64,000 bases of DNA from Gibbula magus (taxonomy: Eukaryota > Mollusca > Gastropoda > Trochida > Trochidae). Of this stretch, positions 26,838-40,083 are shown one piece after another (the first letter of the stretch is position 1; each line of letters begins with the position of its first letter). The translations under genes and the position numbers were made by a program. The notes beneath the pieces are model-generated. The model did not search any database. It was not told the DNA's origin and worked only from the letters and a program-made list of their open reading frames with translations. The stretch spans positions 53,595,201 to 53,659,200 of the forward strand of contig OW388293.1 in NCBI GenBank assembly GCA_936450465.1, in the 5' to 3' direction.

Positions 26838-28091
26838 GGCCAATTTGGTCACGCGAACCTCTTTAACGGCGAATCTTGAGTCCAAATTAAGGAAGGTAGC
26901 GGGAATTGGAAATGACCATTCGATAGACCACATTGTAATATACATCTTAGCCAAGTTTGGTTCTGAAATATGCATTTTGAAGACAGTTATCACGCTTGCT
27001 GTCAAGTATCGTGTTTCTCGCACTTAGAATAATTTACATGTTTTTTGGCCAATTTGGTCACGCGAACCTCTTTAACGGCGAATCTGGAGTCCAACTTAAG
27101 GAAGGTAGCGGGAATTGGAAATGACCATTCGATAGATCACATTGTAATATACATCTCAGCCAAGTTTGGTTCTGAAATATGAATTTTGAAGAAAGTTATT
27201 ACGCTTGCTGTCAAGTATTGTGTTTCTCGCACTTAGAATAATTTCCACGTTTTTTGGCCAATTTGGTCACGCGAACCTCTTTAACGGCGAATCTGGAGTC
27301 CAAATTAAGGAAGGTAGCGGGAATTGGAAATGACCATTCGATAGATCACATTGTAATATACATCTCAGCCAAGTTTGGTTCTGAAATATGAATTTTGAAG
27401 AAAGTTATTACGCTTGCTGTCAAGTAGTGTGTTTCTCGCACTTAGAATAATTTCCATGTTTTTTGGCCAATTTGGTCACGCGAACCTCTTTAACGGCGAA
27501 TCTGGAGTCCAACTTAAGGAAGGTAGCGGGAATTGGAAATGACCATTCAATAGATCACATTGTAATATACATCTCAGCCAAGTTTGGTTCTGAAATATGA
27601 ATTTTGAAGAAAGTTATTACGCTTGCTGTCAAGTAGTGTGTTTCTCGCACTTAGAATAATTTCCATGTTTTTTGGCCAATTTGGTCACGCGAACCTCTTT
27701 AACGGCGAATCTGGAGTCCAACTTAAGGAAGGTAGCGGGAATTGGATATGACCATTCGATAGATCACATTGTAATATACATCTTAGCCAAGTTTGGTTCT
27801 GAAATATGAACTTTGAAGTAAGTTATTACGCTTGCTGTCAAGTAGTGTGTTTCTCGCACTTAGAATAATTTCCATGTTTTTTGGCCAATTTGGTCACGCG
27901 AACCTCTTTAACGGCGAATCTGGAGTCCAACTTAAGGAAGGTAGCGGGAATTGGATATGACCATTCGATAGATCACATTGTAATATACATCTTAGCCAAG
28001 TTTGGTTCTGAAATATGCATTTTGAAGAAAGTTATCACGCTTGCTGTCAAGTATCGTGTTTCTCGCACTTAGAATAATTTCCATGTTTTTT
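26838..28091 (+). repeat. Six-monomer HOR, copy 3, M129-M134
   Basis: As copy 2, with the CTTGAGTCC first monomer and CAAGTATTGTG second monomer, plus a private TTACATG. Its last monomer is of the GGATATG form found in copies 4 and 5. Confidence 0.92.
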
Positions 28092-29345
28092 GGCCAATTT
28101 GGTCACGCGAACCTCTTTAACGGCGAATCTGGAGTCCAACTTAAGGAAGGTAGCGGGAATTCGAAATGACCGTTCGATAGACCACATTGTAATATACATC
28201 TTAGCCAAGTTTGGTTCTGAAATATGCATTTTGAAGACAGTTATCACGCTTGCTGTCAAGTATCGTGTTTCTCGCACTTAGAATAATTTTCATGTTTTTT
28301 GGCCAATTTGGTCACGCGAACCTCTTTAACGGCGAATCTGGAGTCCAACTTAAGGAAGGTAGCGGGAATTGGAAATGACCATTCGATAGATCACATTGTA
28401 ATATACATCTCAGCCAAGTTTGGTTCTGAAATATGAATTTTGAAGAAAGTTATTACGCTTGCTGTCAAGTAGTGTGTTTCTCGCACTTAGAATAATTTCC
28501 ACGTTTTTTTGCCAATTTGGTCACGCGAACCTCTTTAACGGCGAATCTGGAGTCCAAATTAAGGAAGGTAGCGGGAATTGGAAATGACCATTCGATAGAT
28601 CACATTGTAATATACATCTCAGCCAAGTTTGGTTCTGAAATATGAATTTTGAAGAAAGTTATTACGCTTGCTGTCAAGTAGTGTGTTTCTCGCACTTAGA
28701 ATAATTTCCATGTTTTTTGGCCAATTTGGTCACGCGAACCTCTTTAACGGCGAATCTGGAGTCCAACTTAAGGAAGGTAGCGGGAATTGGAAATGACCAT
28801 TCAATAGATCACATTGTAATATACATCTCAGCCAAGTTTGGTTCTGAAATATGAATTTTGAAGAAAGTTATTACGCTTGCTGTCAAGTAGTGTGTTTCTC
28901 GCACTTAGAAAAATTTCCATGTTTTTTGGCCAATTTGGTCACGCGAACCTCTTTAACGGCGAATCTGGAGTCCAACTTAAGGAAGGTAGCGGGAATTGGA
29001 TATGACCATTCGATAGATCACATTGTAATATACATCTTAGCCAAGTTTGGTTCTGAAATATGAACTTTGAAGTAAGTTATTACGCTTGCTGTCAAGTAGT
29101 GTGTTTCTCGCACTTAGAATAATTTCCATGTTTTTTGGCCAATTTGGTCACGCGAACCTCTTTAACGGCGAATCTGGAGTCCAACTTAAGGAAGGTAGCG
29201 GGAATTGGATATGACCATTCGATAGATCACATTGTAATATACATCTTAGCCAAGTTTGGTTCTGAAATATGCATTTTGAAGAAAGTTATCACGCTTGCTG
29301 TCAAGTATCGTGTTTCTCGCACTTAGAATAATTTCCATGTTTTTT
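28092..29345 (+). repeat. Six-monomer HOR, copy 4, M135-M140
   Basis: Directly follows copy 3. Distinctive markers are a G-to-T change giving T7-GCC after CCACG (28,500) and GAAAAATTTCC (28,909). Both recur exactly 1,254 bp later. Confidence 0.94.
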
Positions 29346-30599
29346 GGCCAATTTGGTCACGCGAACCTCTTTAACGGCGAATCTGGAGTCCAACTTAAGG
29401 AAGGTAGCGGGAATTCGAAATGACCGTTCGATAGACCACATTGTAATATACATCTTAGCCAAGTTTGGTTCTGAAATATGCATTTTGAAGACAGTTATCA
29501 CGCTTGCTGTCAAGTATCGTGTTTCTCGCACTTAGAATAATTTTCATGTTTTTTGGCCAATTTGGTCACGCGAACCTCTTTAACGGCGAATCTGGAGTCC
29601 AACTTAAGGAAGGTAGCGGGAATTGGAAATGACCATTCGATAGATCACATTGTAATATACATCTCAGCCAAGTTTGGTTCTGAAATATGAATTTTGAAGA
29701 AAGTTATTACGCTTGCTGTCAAGTAGTGTGTTTCTCGCACTTAGAATAATTTCCACGTTTTTTTGCCAATTTGGTCACGCGAACCTCTTTAACGGCGAAT
29801 CTGGAGTCCAAATTAAGGAAGGTAGCGGGAATTGGAAATGACCATTCGATAGATCACATTGTAATATACATCTCAGCCAAGTTTGGTTCTGAAATATGAA
29901 TTTTGAAGAAAGTTATTACGCTTGCTGTCAAGTAGTGTGTTTCTCGCACTTAGAATAATTTCCATGTTTTTTGGCCAATTTGGTCACGCGAACCTCTTTA
30001 ACGGCGAATCTGGAGTCCAACTTAAGGAAGGTAGCGGGAATTGGAAATGACCATTCAATAGATCACATTGTAATATACATCTCAGCCAAGTTTGGTTCTG
30101 AAATATGAATTTTGAAGAAAGTTATTACGCTTGCTGTCAAGTAGTGTGTTTCTCGCACTTAGAAAAATTTCCATGTTTTTTGGCCAATTTGGTCACGCGA
30201 ACCTCTTTAACGGCGAATCTGGAGTCCAACTTAAGGAAGGTAGCGGGAATTGGATATGACCATTCGATAGATCACATTGTAATATACATCTTAGCCAAGT
30301 TTGGTTCTGAAATATGAACTTTGAAGTAAGTTATTACGCTTGCTGTCAAGTAGTGTGTTTCTCGCACTTAGAATAATTTCCATGTTTTTTGGCCAATTTG
30401 GTCACGCGAACCTCTTTAACGGCGAATCTGGAGTCCAACTTAAGGAAGGTAGCGGGAATTGGATATGACCATTCGATAGATCACATTGTAATATACATCT
30501 TAGCCAAGTTTGGTTCTGAAATATGCATTTTGAAGAAAGTTATCACGCTTGCTGTCAAGTATCGTGTTTCTCGCACTTAGAATAATTTCCATGTTTTTT
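29346..30599 (+). repeat. Six-monomer HOR, copy 5, M141-M146
   Basis: Appears identical by eye to copy 4 over the full 1,254 bp, including private changes shared by no other copy. This is the most recent duplication visible in this zone. Confidence 0.94.
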
Positions 30600-32062
30600 G
30601 GCCAATTTGGTCACGCGAACCTCTTTAACGGCGAATCTGGAGTCCAACTTAAGGAAGGTAGCGGGAATTCGAAATGACCATTCGATAGACCACATTGTAA
30701 TATACATCTTAACCAAGTTTGGTTCTGAAATATGCATTTTGAAGAAAGTTATCACGCTTGCTGTCAAGTATCGTGTTTCTCGCACTTAGAATAATTTCCA
30801 TGTTTTTTGGCCAATTTGGTCACGCGAACCTCTTTAACGGCGAATCTGGAGTCCAAATTAAGGAAGGTAGCGGGAATTGGAAATGACCGTTCGATAGACC
30901 ACATTGTAATATACATCTTAGCCAAGTTTGGTTCTGAAATATGCATTTTGAAGAAAGTTATCACGCTTGCTGTCAAGTATCGTGTTTCTCGCACTTAGAA
31001 TAATTTCCATGTTTTTTGGCCAATTTGGTCACGCGAACCTCTTTAACGGCGAATCTGGAGTCCAACTTAAGGAAGGTAGCGGGAATTCGAAATGACCATT
31101 CGATAGACCACATTGTAATATACATCTTAACAAAGTTTGGTTCTGAAATATGCATTTTGAAGAAAGTTATCACGCTTGCTGTCAAGTATCGTGTTTCTCG
31201 CACTTAGAATAATTTCCATGTTTTTTGGCCAATTTGGTCACGCGAACCTCTTTAACGGCGAATCTGGAGTCCAAATTAAGGAAGGTAGCGGGAATTGGAA
31301 ATGACCGTTCAAAAGATCACATTATAATATACATCTCAGAAAAGTTTGGTTCTGAAATATGCATTTTGAAGAAAGTTATCACGCTTGCTGTCAAGTATCG
31401 TGTTTCTCGCACTTAGAATAATTTCCATGTTTTTTGGCCAATTTGGTCACGCGAACCTCTTTAACGGCGAATCTGGAGTCCAACTTAAGGAAGGTAGCGG
31501 GAATTGGAAATGACCATTCGATAGATCACATTGTAATATACATCTTAACAAAGTTTGGTTCTGAAATATGCATTTTGAAGAAAGTTATCACGCTTGCTGT
31601 CAAGTATCGTGTTTCTCGCACTTAGAATAATTTCCATGTTTTTTGGCCAATTTGGTCACGCGAACCTCTTTAACGGCGAATCTGGAGTCCAAATTAAGGA
31701 AGGTAGCGGGAATTGGAAATGACCGTTCAAAAGATCACATTATAATATACATCTCAGAAAAGTTTGGTTCTGAAATATGCATTTTGAAGAAAGTTATCAC
31801 GCTTGCTGTCAAGTATCGTGTTTCTCGCACTTAGAATAATTTCCATGTTTTTTGGCCAATTTGGTCACGCGAACCTCTTTAACGGCGAATCTGGAGTCCA
31901 ACTTAAGGAAGGTAGCGGGAATTCGAAATGACCATTCGATAGACCACATTGTAATATACATCTTAGCCAAGTTTGGTTCTGAAATATGCATTTTGAAGAC
32001 AGTTATCACGCTTGCTGTCAAGTATCGTGTTTCTCGCACTTAGAATAATTTCCATGTTTTTT
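30600..32062 (+). repeat. Short dimeric patch, M147-M153
   Basis: C-core or GGAAATG monomers with CTTAACC or CTTAACAAAG alternate with A-type monomers. M150 (31,227) and M152 (31,645) share a rare cluster: TTCAAAAGATCAC, ATTATAAT and CTCAGAAAAG. The dimer M150-M151 is thus duplicated at a 418-bp offset. All 3' halves are GCATTTT-ATCACG-TATCG, as in the block at 84-1,546. Confidence 0.88.
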
Positions 32063-34229
32063 GGCCAATTTGGTCACGCGAACCTCTTTAACGGCGAATC
32101 TGGAGTCCAACTTAAGGAAGGTAGCGGGAATTCGAAATGACCATTCGATAGACCACATTGTAATATACATCTTAGCCAAGTTTGGTTCTGAAATATGAAT
32201 TTTGAAGAAAGTTATTACGCTTGCTGTCAAGTAGTGTGTTTCTCGCACTTAGAATAATTTCCATGTTTTTTGGCCACTTCGGTCACGCGAACCTCTTTAA
32301 CGGCGAATCTGGAGTCCAACTTAAGGAAGGTAGCGGGAATTGGATATGACCATTCGATAGATCACATTGTAGTATACATCTTAGCCAAGTTTGGTTCAGA
32401 AATATGAATTTTGAAGAAAGTTATTACGCTTGCTGTCAAGTAGTGTGTTTCTCGCACTTAGAATAATTTCCATGTTTTTTGGCCAATTTGGTCACGCGAA
32501 CCTCTTTAACGGCGAATCTGGAGTCCAACTTAAGGAAGGTAGCGGGAATTGGATATGACCATTCGATAGATCACATTGTAATATACATCTTAGCCAAGTT
32601 TGGTTCTGAAATATGCATTTAGAAGAAAGTTATCACGCTTGCTGTCAAGTATCGTGTTTCTCGCACTTAGAATAATTTCCATGTTTTTTGGCCAATTTGG
32701 TCACGCGAACCTCTTTAACGGCGAATCTGGAGTAAAAATTAAGGAAGGTAGCGTTAATTGGAAATGACCATTCGATAGATCACATTGTAATATACATCTC
32801 AGCCAAGTTTGGTTCTGAAATATGAATTTTGAAGAAAGTTATTACGCTTGCTGTCAAGTAGTGTGTTTCTCGCACTTAGAATAATTTCCATGTTTTTTGG
32901 CCAATTTGGTCACGCGAACCTCTTTAACGGCGAATCTGGAGTCCAACTTAAGGAAGGTAGCGGAAATTCGAAATGACCATTCGATAGACCACATTGTAAT
33001 ATACATCTTAGCCAAGTTTGGTTCTGAAATATGCATTTAGAAGAAAGTTATCACGCTTGCTGTCAAGTATCGTGTTTCTCGCACTTAGAATAATTTCCAT
33101 GTTTTTTGGCCAATTTGGTCACGCGAACCTCTTTAACGCCGAATCTGGAGTAAAAATTAAGGAAGGTAGCGTTAATTGGAAATGACCATTCGATAGATCA
33201 CATTGTAATATACATCTCAGCCAAGTTTGGTTCTGAAATATGAATTTTGAAGAAAGTTATTACGCTTGCTGTCAAGTAGTGTGTTTCTCGCACTTAGAAT
33301 AATTTCCATGTTTTTTGGCCAATTTGGTCACGCGAACCTCTTTAACGGCGAATCTGGAGTCCAACTTAAGGAAGGTAGCGGGAATTGGATATGACCATTC
33401 GATAGATCACATTGTAATATACATCTTAGCCAAGTTTGGTTCTGAAATATGAATTTTGAAGAAAGTTATCACGCTTGCTGTCAAGTATCGTGTTTCTCGC
33501 ACTTAGAATAATTTCCATGTTTTTTGGCCAATTTGGTCACGCGAACCTCTTTAACGGCGAATCTGGAGTCCAACTTAAGGAAGGTAGCGGGAATTGGATA
33601 TGACCATTCGATAGATCACATTGTAATATACATCTTAGCCAAGTTTGGTTCTGAAATATGCATTTAGAAGAAAGTTATCACGCTTGCTGTCACGTATCGT
33701 GTTTCTCGCACTTAGAATAATTTCCATGTTTTTTGGCCAATTTGGTCACGCGAACCTCTTTAACGGCGAATCTGGAGTCCAACTTAAGGAAGGTAGCGGG
33801 AATTCGAAATGACCATTCGATAGACCACATTGTAATATACATCTTAGCCATGTTTGGTTCTGAAATATGCATTTTGAAGAAAGTTATCGCGCTTGCTGTC
33901 AAGTATCGTGTTTCTCGCACTTAGAATAATTTCCATGTTTTTTGGCCAATTTGGTCACGCGAACCTCTTTAACGGCGAATCTGGAGTCCAAATTAAGGAA
34001 GGTAGCGGAATTGGATATGACCATTCGATAGATCACATTGTAATATACATCTTAGCCAAGTTTGGTTCTGAAATATGAATTTTGAAGAAAGTTATTACGC
34101 TTGCTGTCAAGTAGTGTGTTTCTCGCACATAGAATAATTTCCATGTTTTTTTTTCCAATTTGGTCACGCGAACCTCTTTAACGGCGAATCTGGAGTCCAA
34201 CTTAAGGAAGGTAGCTGGAATTGGATATA
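32063..34229 (+). repeat. Mixed zone with a variant doublet, M154-M164 (5' part)
   Basis: Starts with a C-core/CCACTTCGG/GTAGTATAC group like those at 1,547 and 3,637. M157 (32,690) and M159 (33,108) both carry GAGTAAAAATT and GCGTTAATT, 418 bp apart. A base is missing near 34,008 (GCGGAATTGG) and a T9-CC core lies near 34,146. M164 has private GCTGG and GATATAACC changes. Confidence 0.85.
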
Positions 34230-37200
34230 ACCATTCGATAGATCACATTGTAATATACATCTTAGCCAAGTTTGGTTCTGAAATATGAATTTTGAAGAAA
34301 GTTATCACGCTTGCTGTCAAGTATCATGTTTCTCGCACTTAGAATAATTTCCATGTTTTTTCGCCAATTTGGTCACGCGAACCTCTTTAACGGCGAATCT
34401 GGAGTCCAACTTAAGGAAGGTAGCGGGAATTGGATATGACCATTCGATAGATCACATTGTAATATACATCTTAGCCAAGTTTGGTTCTGAAATATGCATT
34501 TAGAAGAAAGTTATCACGCTTGCTGTCAAGTATCGTGTTTCTCGCACTTAGAATAATTTCCATGTTTTTTGGCCAATTTGGTCACGCGAACCTCTTTAAC
34601 GGCGAATCTGGAGTCCAACTTAAGGAAGGTAGCGGGAATTGGAAATGACCATTCGATAGACCACATTGAAATATACATCTTAGCCAAGTTTGGTTCTGAA
34701 ATATGCATTTTGAAGAAAGTTATCACGCTTGCTGTCAAGTATCGTGTTTCTCGCACTTAGAATAATTTCCATGTTTTTTGGCCAATTTGGTCACGCGAAC
34801 CTCTTTAACGGCGAATCTGGAGTCCAAATTAAGGAAGGTAGCGGGAATTGGAAATGACCGTTCAATAGATCAAATTATAATATACATCTCAGCCAAGTTT
34901 GGTTCTGAAATATGAATTTTGAAGAAAGTTATTACGCTTGCTGTCAAGTAGTGTGTTTCTCGCACTTAGAATAATTTCCATGTTTTTTGGCCAATTTGGT
35001 CACGCGAACCTCTTTAACGGCGAATCTGGAGTCCAACTTAAGGAAGGTAGCGGGAATTGGATATGACCATTCGATAGATCACATTGTAATATACATCTTA
35101 GCCAAGTTTGGTTCTGAAATATGCATTTAGAAGAAAGTTATCACGCTTGCTGTCAAGTATCGTGTTTCTCGCACTTAGAATAATTTCCATGTTTTTTGGC
35201 CAATTTGGTCACGCGAACCTCTTTAACGGCGAATCTGGAGTCCAACTTAAGGAAGGTAGCGGGAATTTGAAATGACCATTCGATAGACCACATTGTAATA
35301 TACATCTTAGCCAAGTTTGGTTCTGAAATATGCATTTAGAAGAAAGTTATCACGCTTGCTGTCAAGTATCGTGTTTCTCGCACTTAGAATAATTTCCATG
35401 TTTTTTGGCCAATTTGGTCACGCGAACCTCTTTAACGGCGAATCTGGAGTCCAAATTAAGGAAGGTAGCGGGAATTGGAAATGACCATTCGATAGATCAC
35501 ATTGTAATATACATCTCAGCCAAGTTTGGTTCTGAAATATGAATTTTGAAGAAAGTTATTACGCTTGCTGTCAAGTATCGTGTTTCTCGCACATAGAATA
35601 ATTTCCATGTTTTTTTCCCAATTTGGTCACGCGAACCTCTTTAACGGCGAATCTGGAGTCCAACTTAAGGAAGGTAGCGGGAATTGGATATGACCATTCG
35701 ATAGATCACATTGTAATATACATCTTAGCCAAGTTTGGTTCTGAAATATGCATTTAGAAGAAAGTTATCACGCTTGCTGTCAAGTATCGTGTTTCTCGCA
35801 CTTAGAATAATTTCCATGTTTTTTGGCCAATTTGATCACGCGAACCTCTTTAACGGCGAATCTGGAGTCCAAATTAAGGAAGGTAGCGGGAATTGGAAAT
35901 GACCATTCGATAGATCACATTGTAATATACATCTCAGCCAAGTTTGGTTCTGAAATATGAATTTTGAAGAAAGTTATTACGCTTGCTGTCAAGTATCGTG
36001 TTTCTCGCACTTAGAATAATTTCCATGTTTTTTGGCCAATTTGGTCACGCGAACCTCTTTAACGGCGAATCTGGAGTCCAACTTAAGGAAGGTAGCGTGA
36101 ATTGGATATGACCATTCGATAGATCACATTGTAATATACATCTTAGCCAAGTTTGGTTCTGAAATATGCATTTAGAAGAAAGTTATCACGCTTGCTGTCA
36201 AGTATCGTGTTTCTCGCACTTAGAATAATTTCCATGTTTTTTGGCCAATTTGGTCACGCGAACCTCTTTAACGGCGAATCTGGAGTCCAAATTAAGGAAG
36301 GTAGCGGGAATTGGAAATGACCATTCGATAGATCACATTGTAATATACATCTTAACCAAGTTTGGTTCTGAAATATGCATTTTGAAGAAAGTTATCACGC
36401 TTGCTGTCAAGTATCGTGTTTCTCGCACTTAGAATAATTTCCATGTTTTTTGGCCAATTTGGTCACGTGAACCTCTTTAACGGCGAATCTGGAGTCCAAC
36501 TTAAGGAAGGTAGCGGGAATTCGAAATGACCATTCGATAGACCACATTGTAATATACATCTTAGCCAAGTTTGGTTCTGAAATATGCATTTTGAAGAAAG
36601 TTATCACGCTTGCTGTCAAGTATCGTGTTTCTCGCACTTAGAATAATTTCCATGTTTTTTGGCCAATTTGGTCACGCGAACCTCTTTAACGGCGAATCTG
36701 GAGTCCAAATTAAGGAAGGTAGCGGGAATTGGAAATGACCGTTCAATAGATCAAATTATAATATACATCTCAGACAAGTTTGGTTCTGAAATATGAATTT
36801 TGAAGAAAGTTATTACGCTTGCTGTCAAGTAGTGTGTTTCTCGCACTTAGAATAATTTCCATGTTTTTTGGCCAATTTGGTCACGAGAACCTCTTTAACG
36901 GCGAATCTGGAGTCCAAATTAAGGAAGGTAGCGGGAATTGGAAATGACCGTTCAATAGATCAAATTATAATATACATCTCAGCCATGTTTGGTTCTGAAA
37001 TATGAATTTTGAAGAAAGTTATTACGCTTGCTGTCAAGTAGTGTGTTTCTCGCACTTAGAATAATTTCCATGTTTTTTTGGCCAATTTGGTCACGCGAAC
37101 CTCTTTAACGGCGAATCTGGAGTCCAACTTAAGGAAGGTAGCGGGAATTGGATATTACCATTCGATAGATCACATTGTAATATAAATCTTAGCCAAGTTT

Positions 37201-38069
37201 GGTTCTGAAATATGCATTTAGAAGAAAGTTATCACGCTTGCTGTCAAGTATCGTGTTTCTCGCACTTAGAATAATTTCCATGTTTTTTGGCCAATTTGGT
37301 CACGCGAACCTCTTTAACGGCGAATCTGGAGTCCAACTTAAGGAAGGTAGCGGGAATTCGAAATGACCATTCGATAGACCACATTGTAATATACACCTAA
37401 GCCAAGTTTGGTTCTGAAATATGCATTTTGAAGAAAGTTATCACGCTTGCTGTCAAGTATCGTGTTTCTCGCACTTAGAATAATTTCCATGTTTTTTGGC
37501 CAATTTGGTCACGCGAACCTCTTTAACGGCGAATCTGGAGTCCAAATTAAGGAAGGTAGCGGGAATTGGAAATGACCGTTCAATAGATCAAATTATAATA
37601 TACATCTCAGCCAAGTTTGGTTCTGAAATATGAATTTTGAAGAAAGTTATTACGCTTGCTGTCAAGTAGTGTGTTTCTCGCACTTAGAATAATTTCCATG
37701 TTTTTTGGCCAATTTGGTCACGCGAACCTCTTTAACGGCGAATCTGGAGTCCAACTTAAGGAAGGTAGCGGGAATTGGATATGACCATTCGATAGATCAC
37801 ATTGTAATATACATCTTAGCCAAGTTTGGTTCTGAAATATGCATTTTGAAGAAAGTTATCGCGCTTGCTGTCAAGTATCGTGTTTCTCGCACTTAGAATA
37901 ATTTCCATGTTTTTTGGCCAATTTGGTCACGCGAACCTCTTTAACGGCGAATCTGGAGTCCAAATTAAGGAAGGTAGCGGGAATTGGAAATAACCGTTCA
38001 ATAGATCACATTATAATATACATCTCAGCCAAGTTTGGTTCTGAAATATGAATTTTGAAGAAAGTTATC
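34230..38069 (+). repeat. Segmental duplication X, copy 1 (about 3.84 kb)
   Basis: About 18 monomers that recur at an offset of 5,854 bp (28 monomers plus 2 bases). Shared rare markers are TATCATG with T6-CGCC (34,323-34,364), CATTGAAAT, GATCAAATTATAAT, T7-CCC with CACATAG, GCGTGAATT, CACGTG, GATATTACC with TATAAATC, and CACCTAAGCC. The left edge lies just after the GATATAACC change that copy 2 lacks. The right edge is the ATCACG/ATTACG difference at about 38,069. Confidence 0.9.
36034..37915 (+). repeat. Nine-monomer unit, copy 1, M173-M181
   Basis: 1,882 bp (nine monomers plus one T). It begins with the GCGTGAATT monomer and ends with the ATCGCG monomer. It lies in the overlap of both large duplications and so occurs three times. 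Confidence 0.9.
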
Positions 38070-40083
38070 ACGCTTGCTGTCAAGTATCGTGTTTCTCGCA
38101 CTTAGAATAATTTCCATGTTTTTTGGCCAATTTGGTCACGCGAACCTCTTTAACGGCGAATCTGGAGTCCAACTTAAGGAAGGTAGCGGGAATTCGAAAT
38201 GACCATTCGATAGACCACATTGCAATATACATCTTAGCCAAGTTTGGTTCTGAAATATGCATTTAGAAGAAAGTTATCACGCTTGCTGTCAAGTATCGTG
38301 TTTCTCGCACTTAGAATAATTTCCATGTTTTTTGGCCAATTTGGTCACGCGAACCTCTTTAACGGCGAATCTGGAGTCCAACTTAAGGAAGGTAGCGGGA
38401 ATTGGATATGACCATTCGATAGATCACATTGTAATATACATCTTAGCCAAGTTTGGTTCTGAAATATGCATTTTGAAGAAAGTTATCACGCTTGCTGTCA
38501 AGTATCGTGTTTCTCGCACTTAGAATAATTTCCATGTTTTTTGGCCAATTTGGTCACGCGAACCTCTTTAACGGCGAATCTGGAGTCCAAATTAAGGAAG
38601 GTAGCGGGAATTGGAAATGACCGTTCAATAGATCAAATTATAATATACATCTCAGACAAGTTTGGTTCTGAAATATGAATTTTGAAGAAAGTTATTACGC
38701 TTGCTGTCAAGTAGTGTGTTTCTCGCACTTAGAATAATTTCCATGTTTTTTGGCCAATTTGGTCACGAGAACCTCTTTAACGGCGAATCTGGAGTCCAAC
38801 TTAAGGAAGGTAGCGGGAATTGGATATGACCATTCGATAGATCACATTGTAATATAAATCTTAGCCAAGTTTGGTTCTGAAATATGCATTTAGAAGAAAG
38901 TTATCACGCTTGCTGTCAAGTATCGTGTTTCTCGCACTTAGAATAATTTCCATGTTTTTTGGCCAATTTGGTCACGCGAACCTCTTTAACGGCGAATCTG
39001 GAGTCCAACTTAAGGAAGGTAGCGGGAATTCGAAATGACCATTCGATAGAACACATTGTAATATACACCTAAGCCAAGTTTGGTTCTGAAATATGAATTT
39101 TGAAGAAAGTTATCACGCTTGCTGTCATGTAGTGTGTTTCTCGCACTTAGAATAATTTCCATGTTTTTTGGCCAATTTGGTCACGAGAACCTCTTTAACG
39201 GCGAATCTGGAGTCCAAATTAAGGAAGGTAGCGGGAATTGGATATGACCATTCGATAGATCACATTGTAATATAAATCTTAGCCAAGTTTGGTTCTGAAA
39301 TATGAATTTTGAAGAAAGTTATTACGCTTGCTGTCAAGTAGTGTGTTTCTCGCACTTAGAATAATTTCCATGTTTTTTGGCCAATTTGGTCACGAGAACC
39401 TCTTTAACGGCGAATCTGGAGTCCAAATTAAGGAAGGTAGCGGGAATTGGAAATGACCGTTCAATAGATCAAATTATAATATACATCTCAGCCAAGTTTG
39501 GTTCTGAAATATGAATTTTGAAGAAAGTTATTACGCTTGCTGTCAAGTAGTGTGTTTCTCGCACTTAGAATAATTTCCATGTTTTTTTGGCCAATTTGGT
39601 CACGCGAACCTCTTTAACGGCGAATCTGGAGTCCAACTTAAGGAAGGTAGCGGGAATTGGAAATAACCGTTCAATAGATCACATTATAATATACATCTCA
39701 GCCAAGTTTGGTTCTGAAATATGAATTTTGAAGAAAGTTATCACGCTTGCTGTCAAGTATCGTGTTTCTCGCACTTAGAATAATTTCCATGTTTTTTGGC
39801 CAATTTGGTCACGCGAACCTCTTTAACGGCGAATCTGGAGTCCAACTTAAGGAAGGTAGCGGGAATTCGAAATGACCATTCGATAGACCACATTGCAATA
39901 TACATCTTAGCCAAGTTTGGTTCTGAAATATGCATTTAGAAGAAAGTTATCACGCTTGCTGTCAAGTATCGTGTTTCTCGCACTTAGAATAATTTCCATG
40001 TTTTTTGGCCAATTTGGTCACGCGAACCTCTTTAACGGCGAATCTGGAGTCCAACTTAAGGAAGGTAGCGGGAATTGGATATG
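38070..40083 (+). repeat. Segment Y, copy 1, between the X copies
   Basis: About ten monomers, including CATTGCAAT C-core monomers, CACGAGAACC monomers, TATAAATC monomers and CATGTAGTG (39,127). Inside it, M190-M191 repeat M182-M183 at 8 monomers (1,673 bp). The same series follows the third nine-monomer copy at 46,0xx-48,0xx. Confidence 0.87.
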
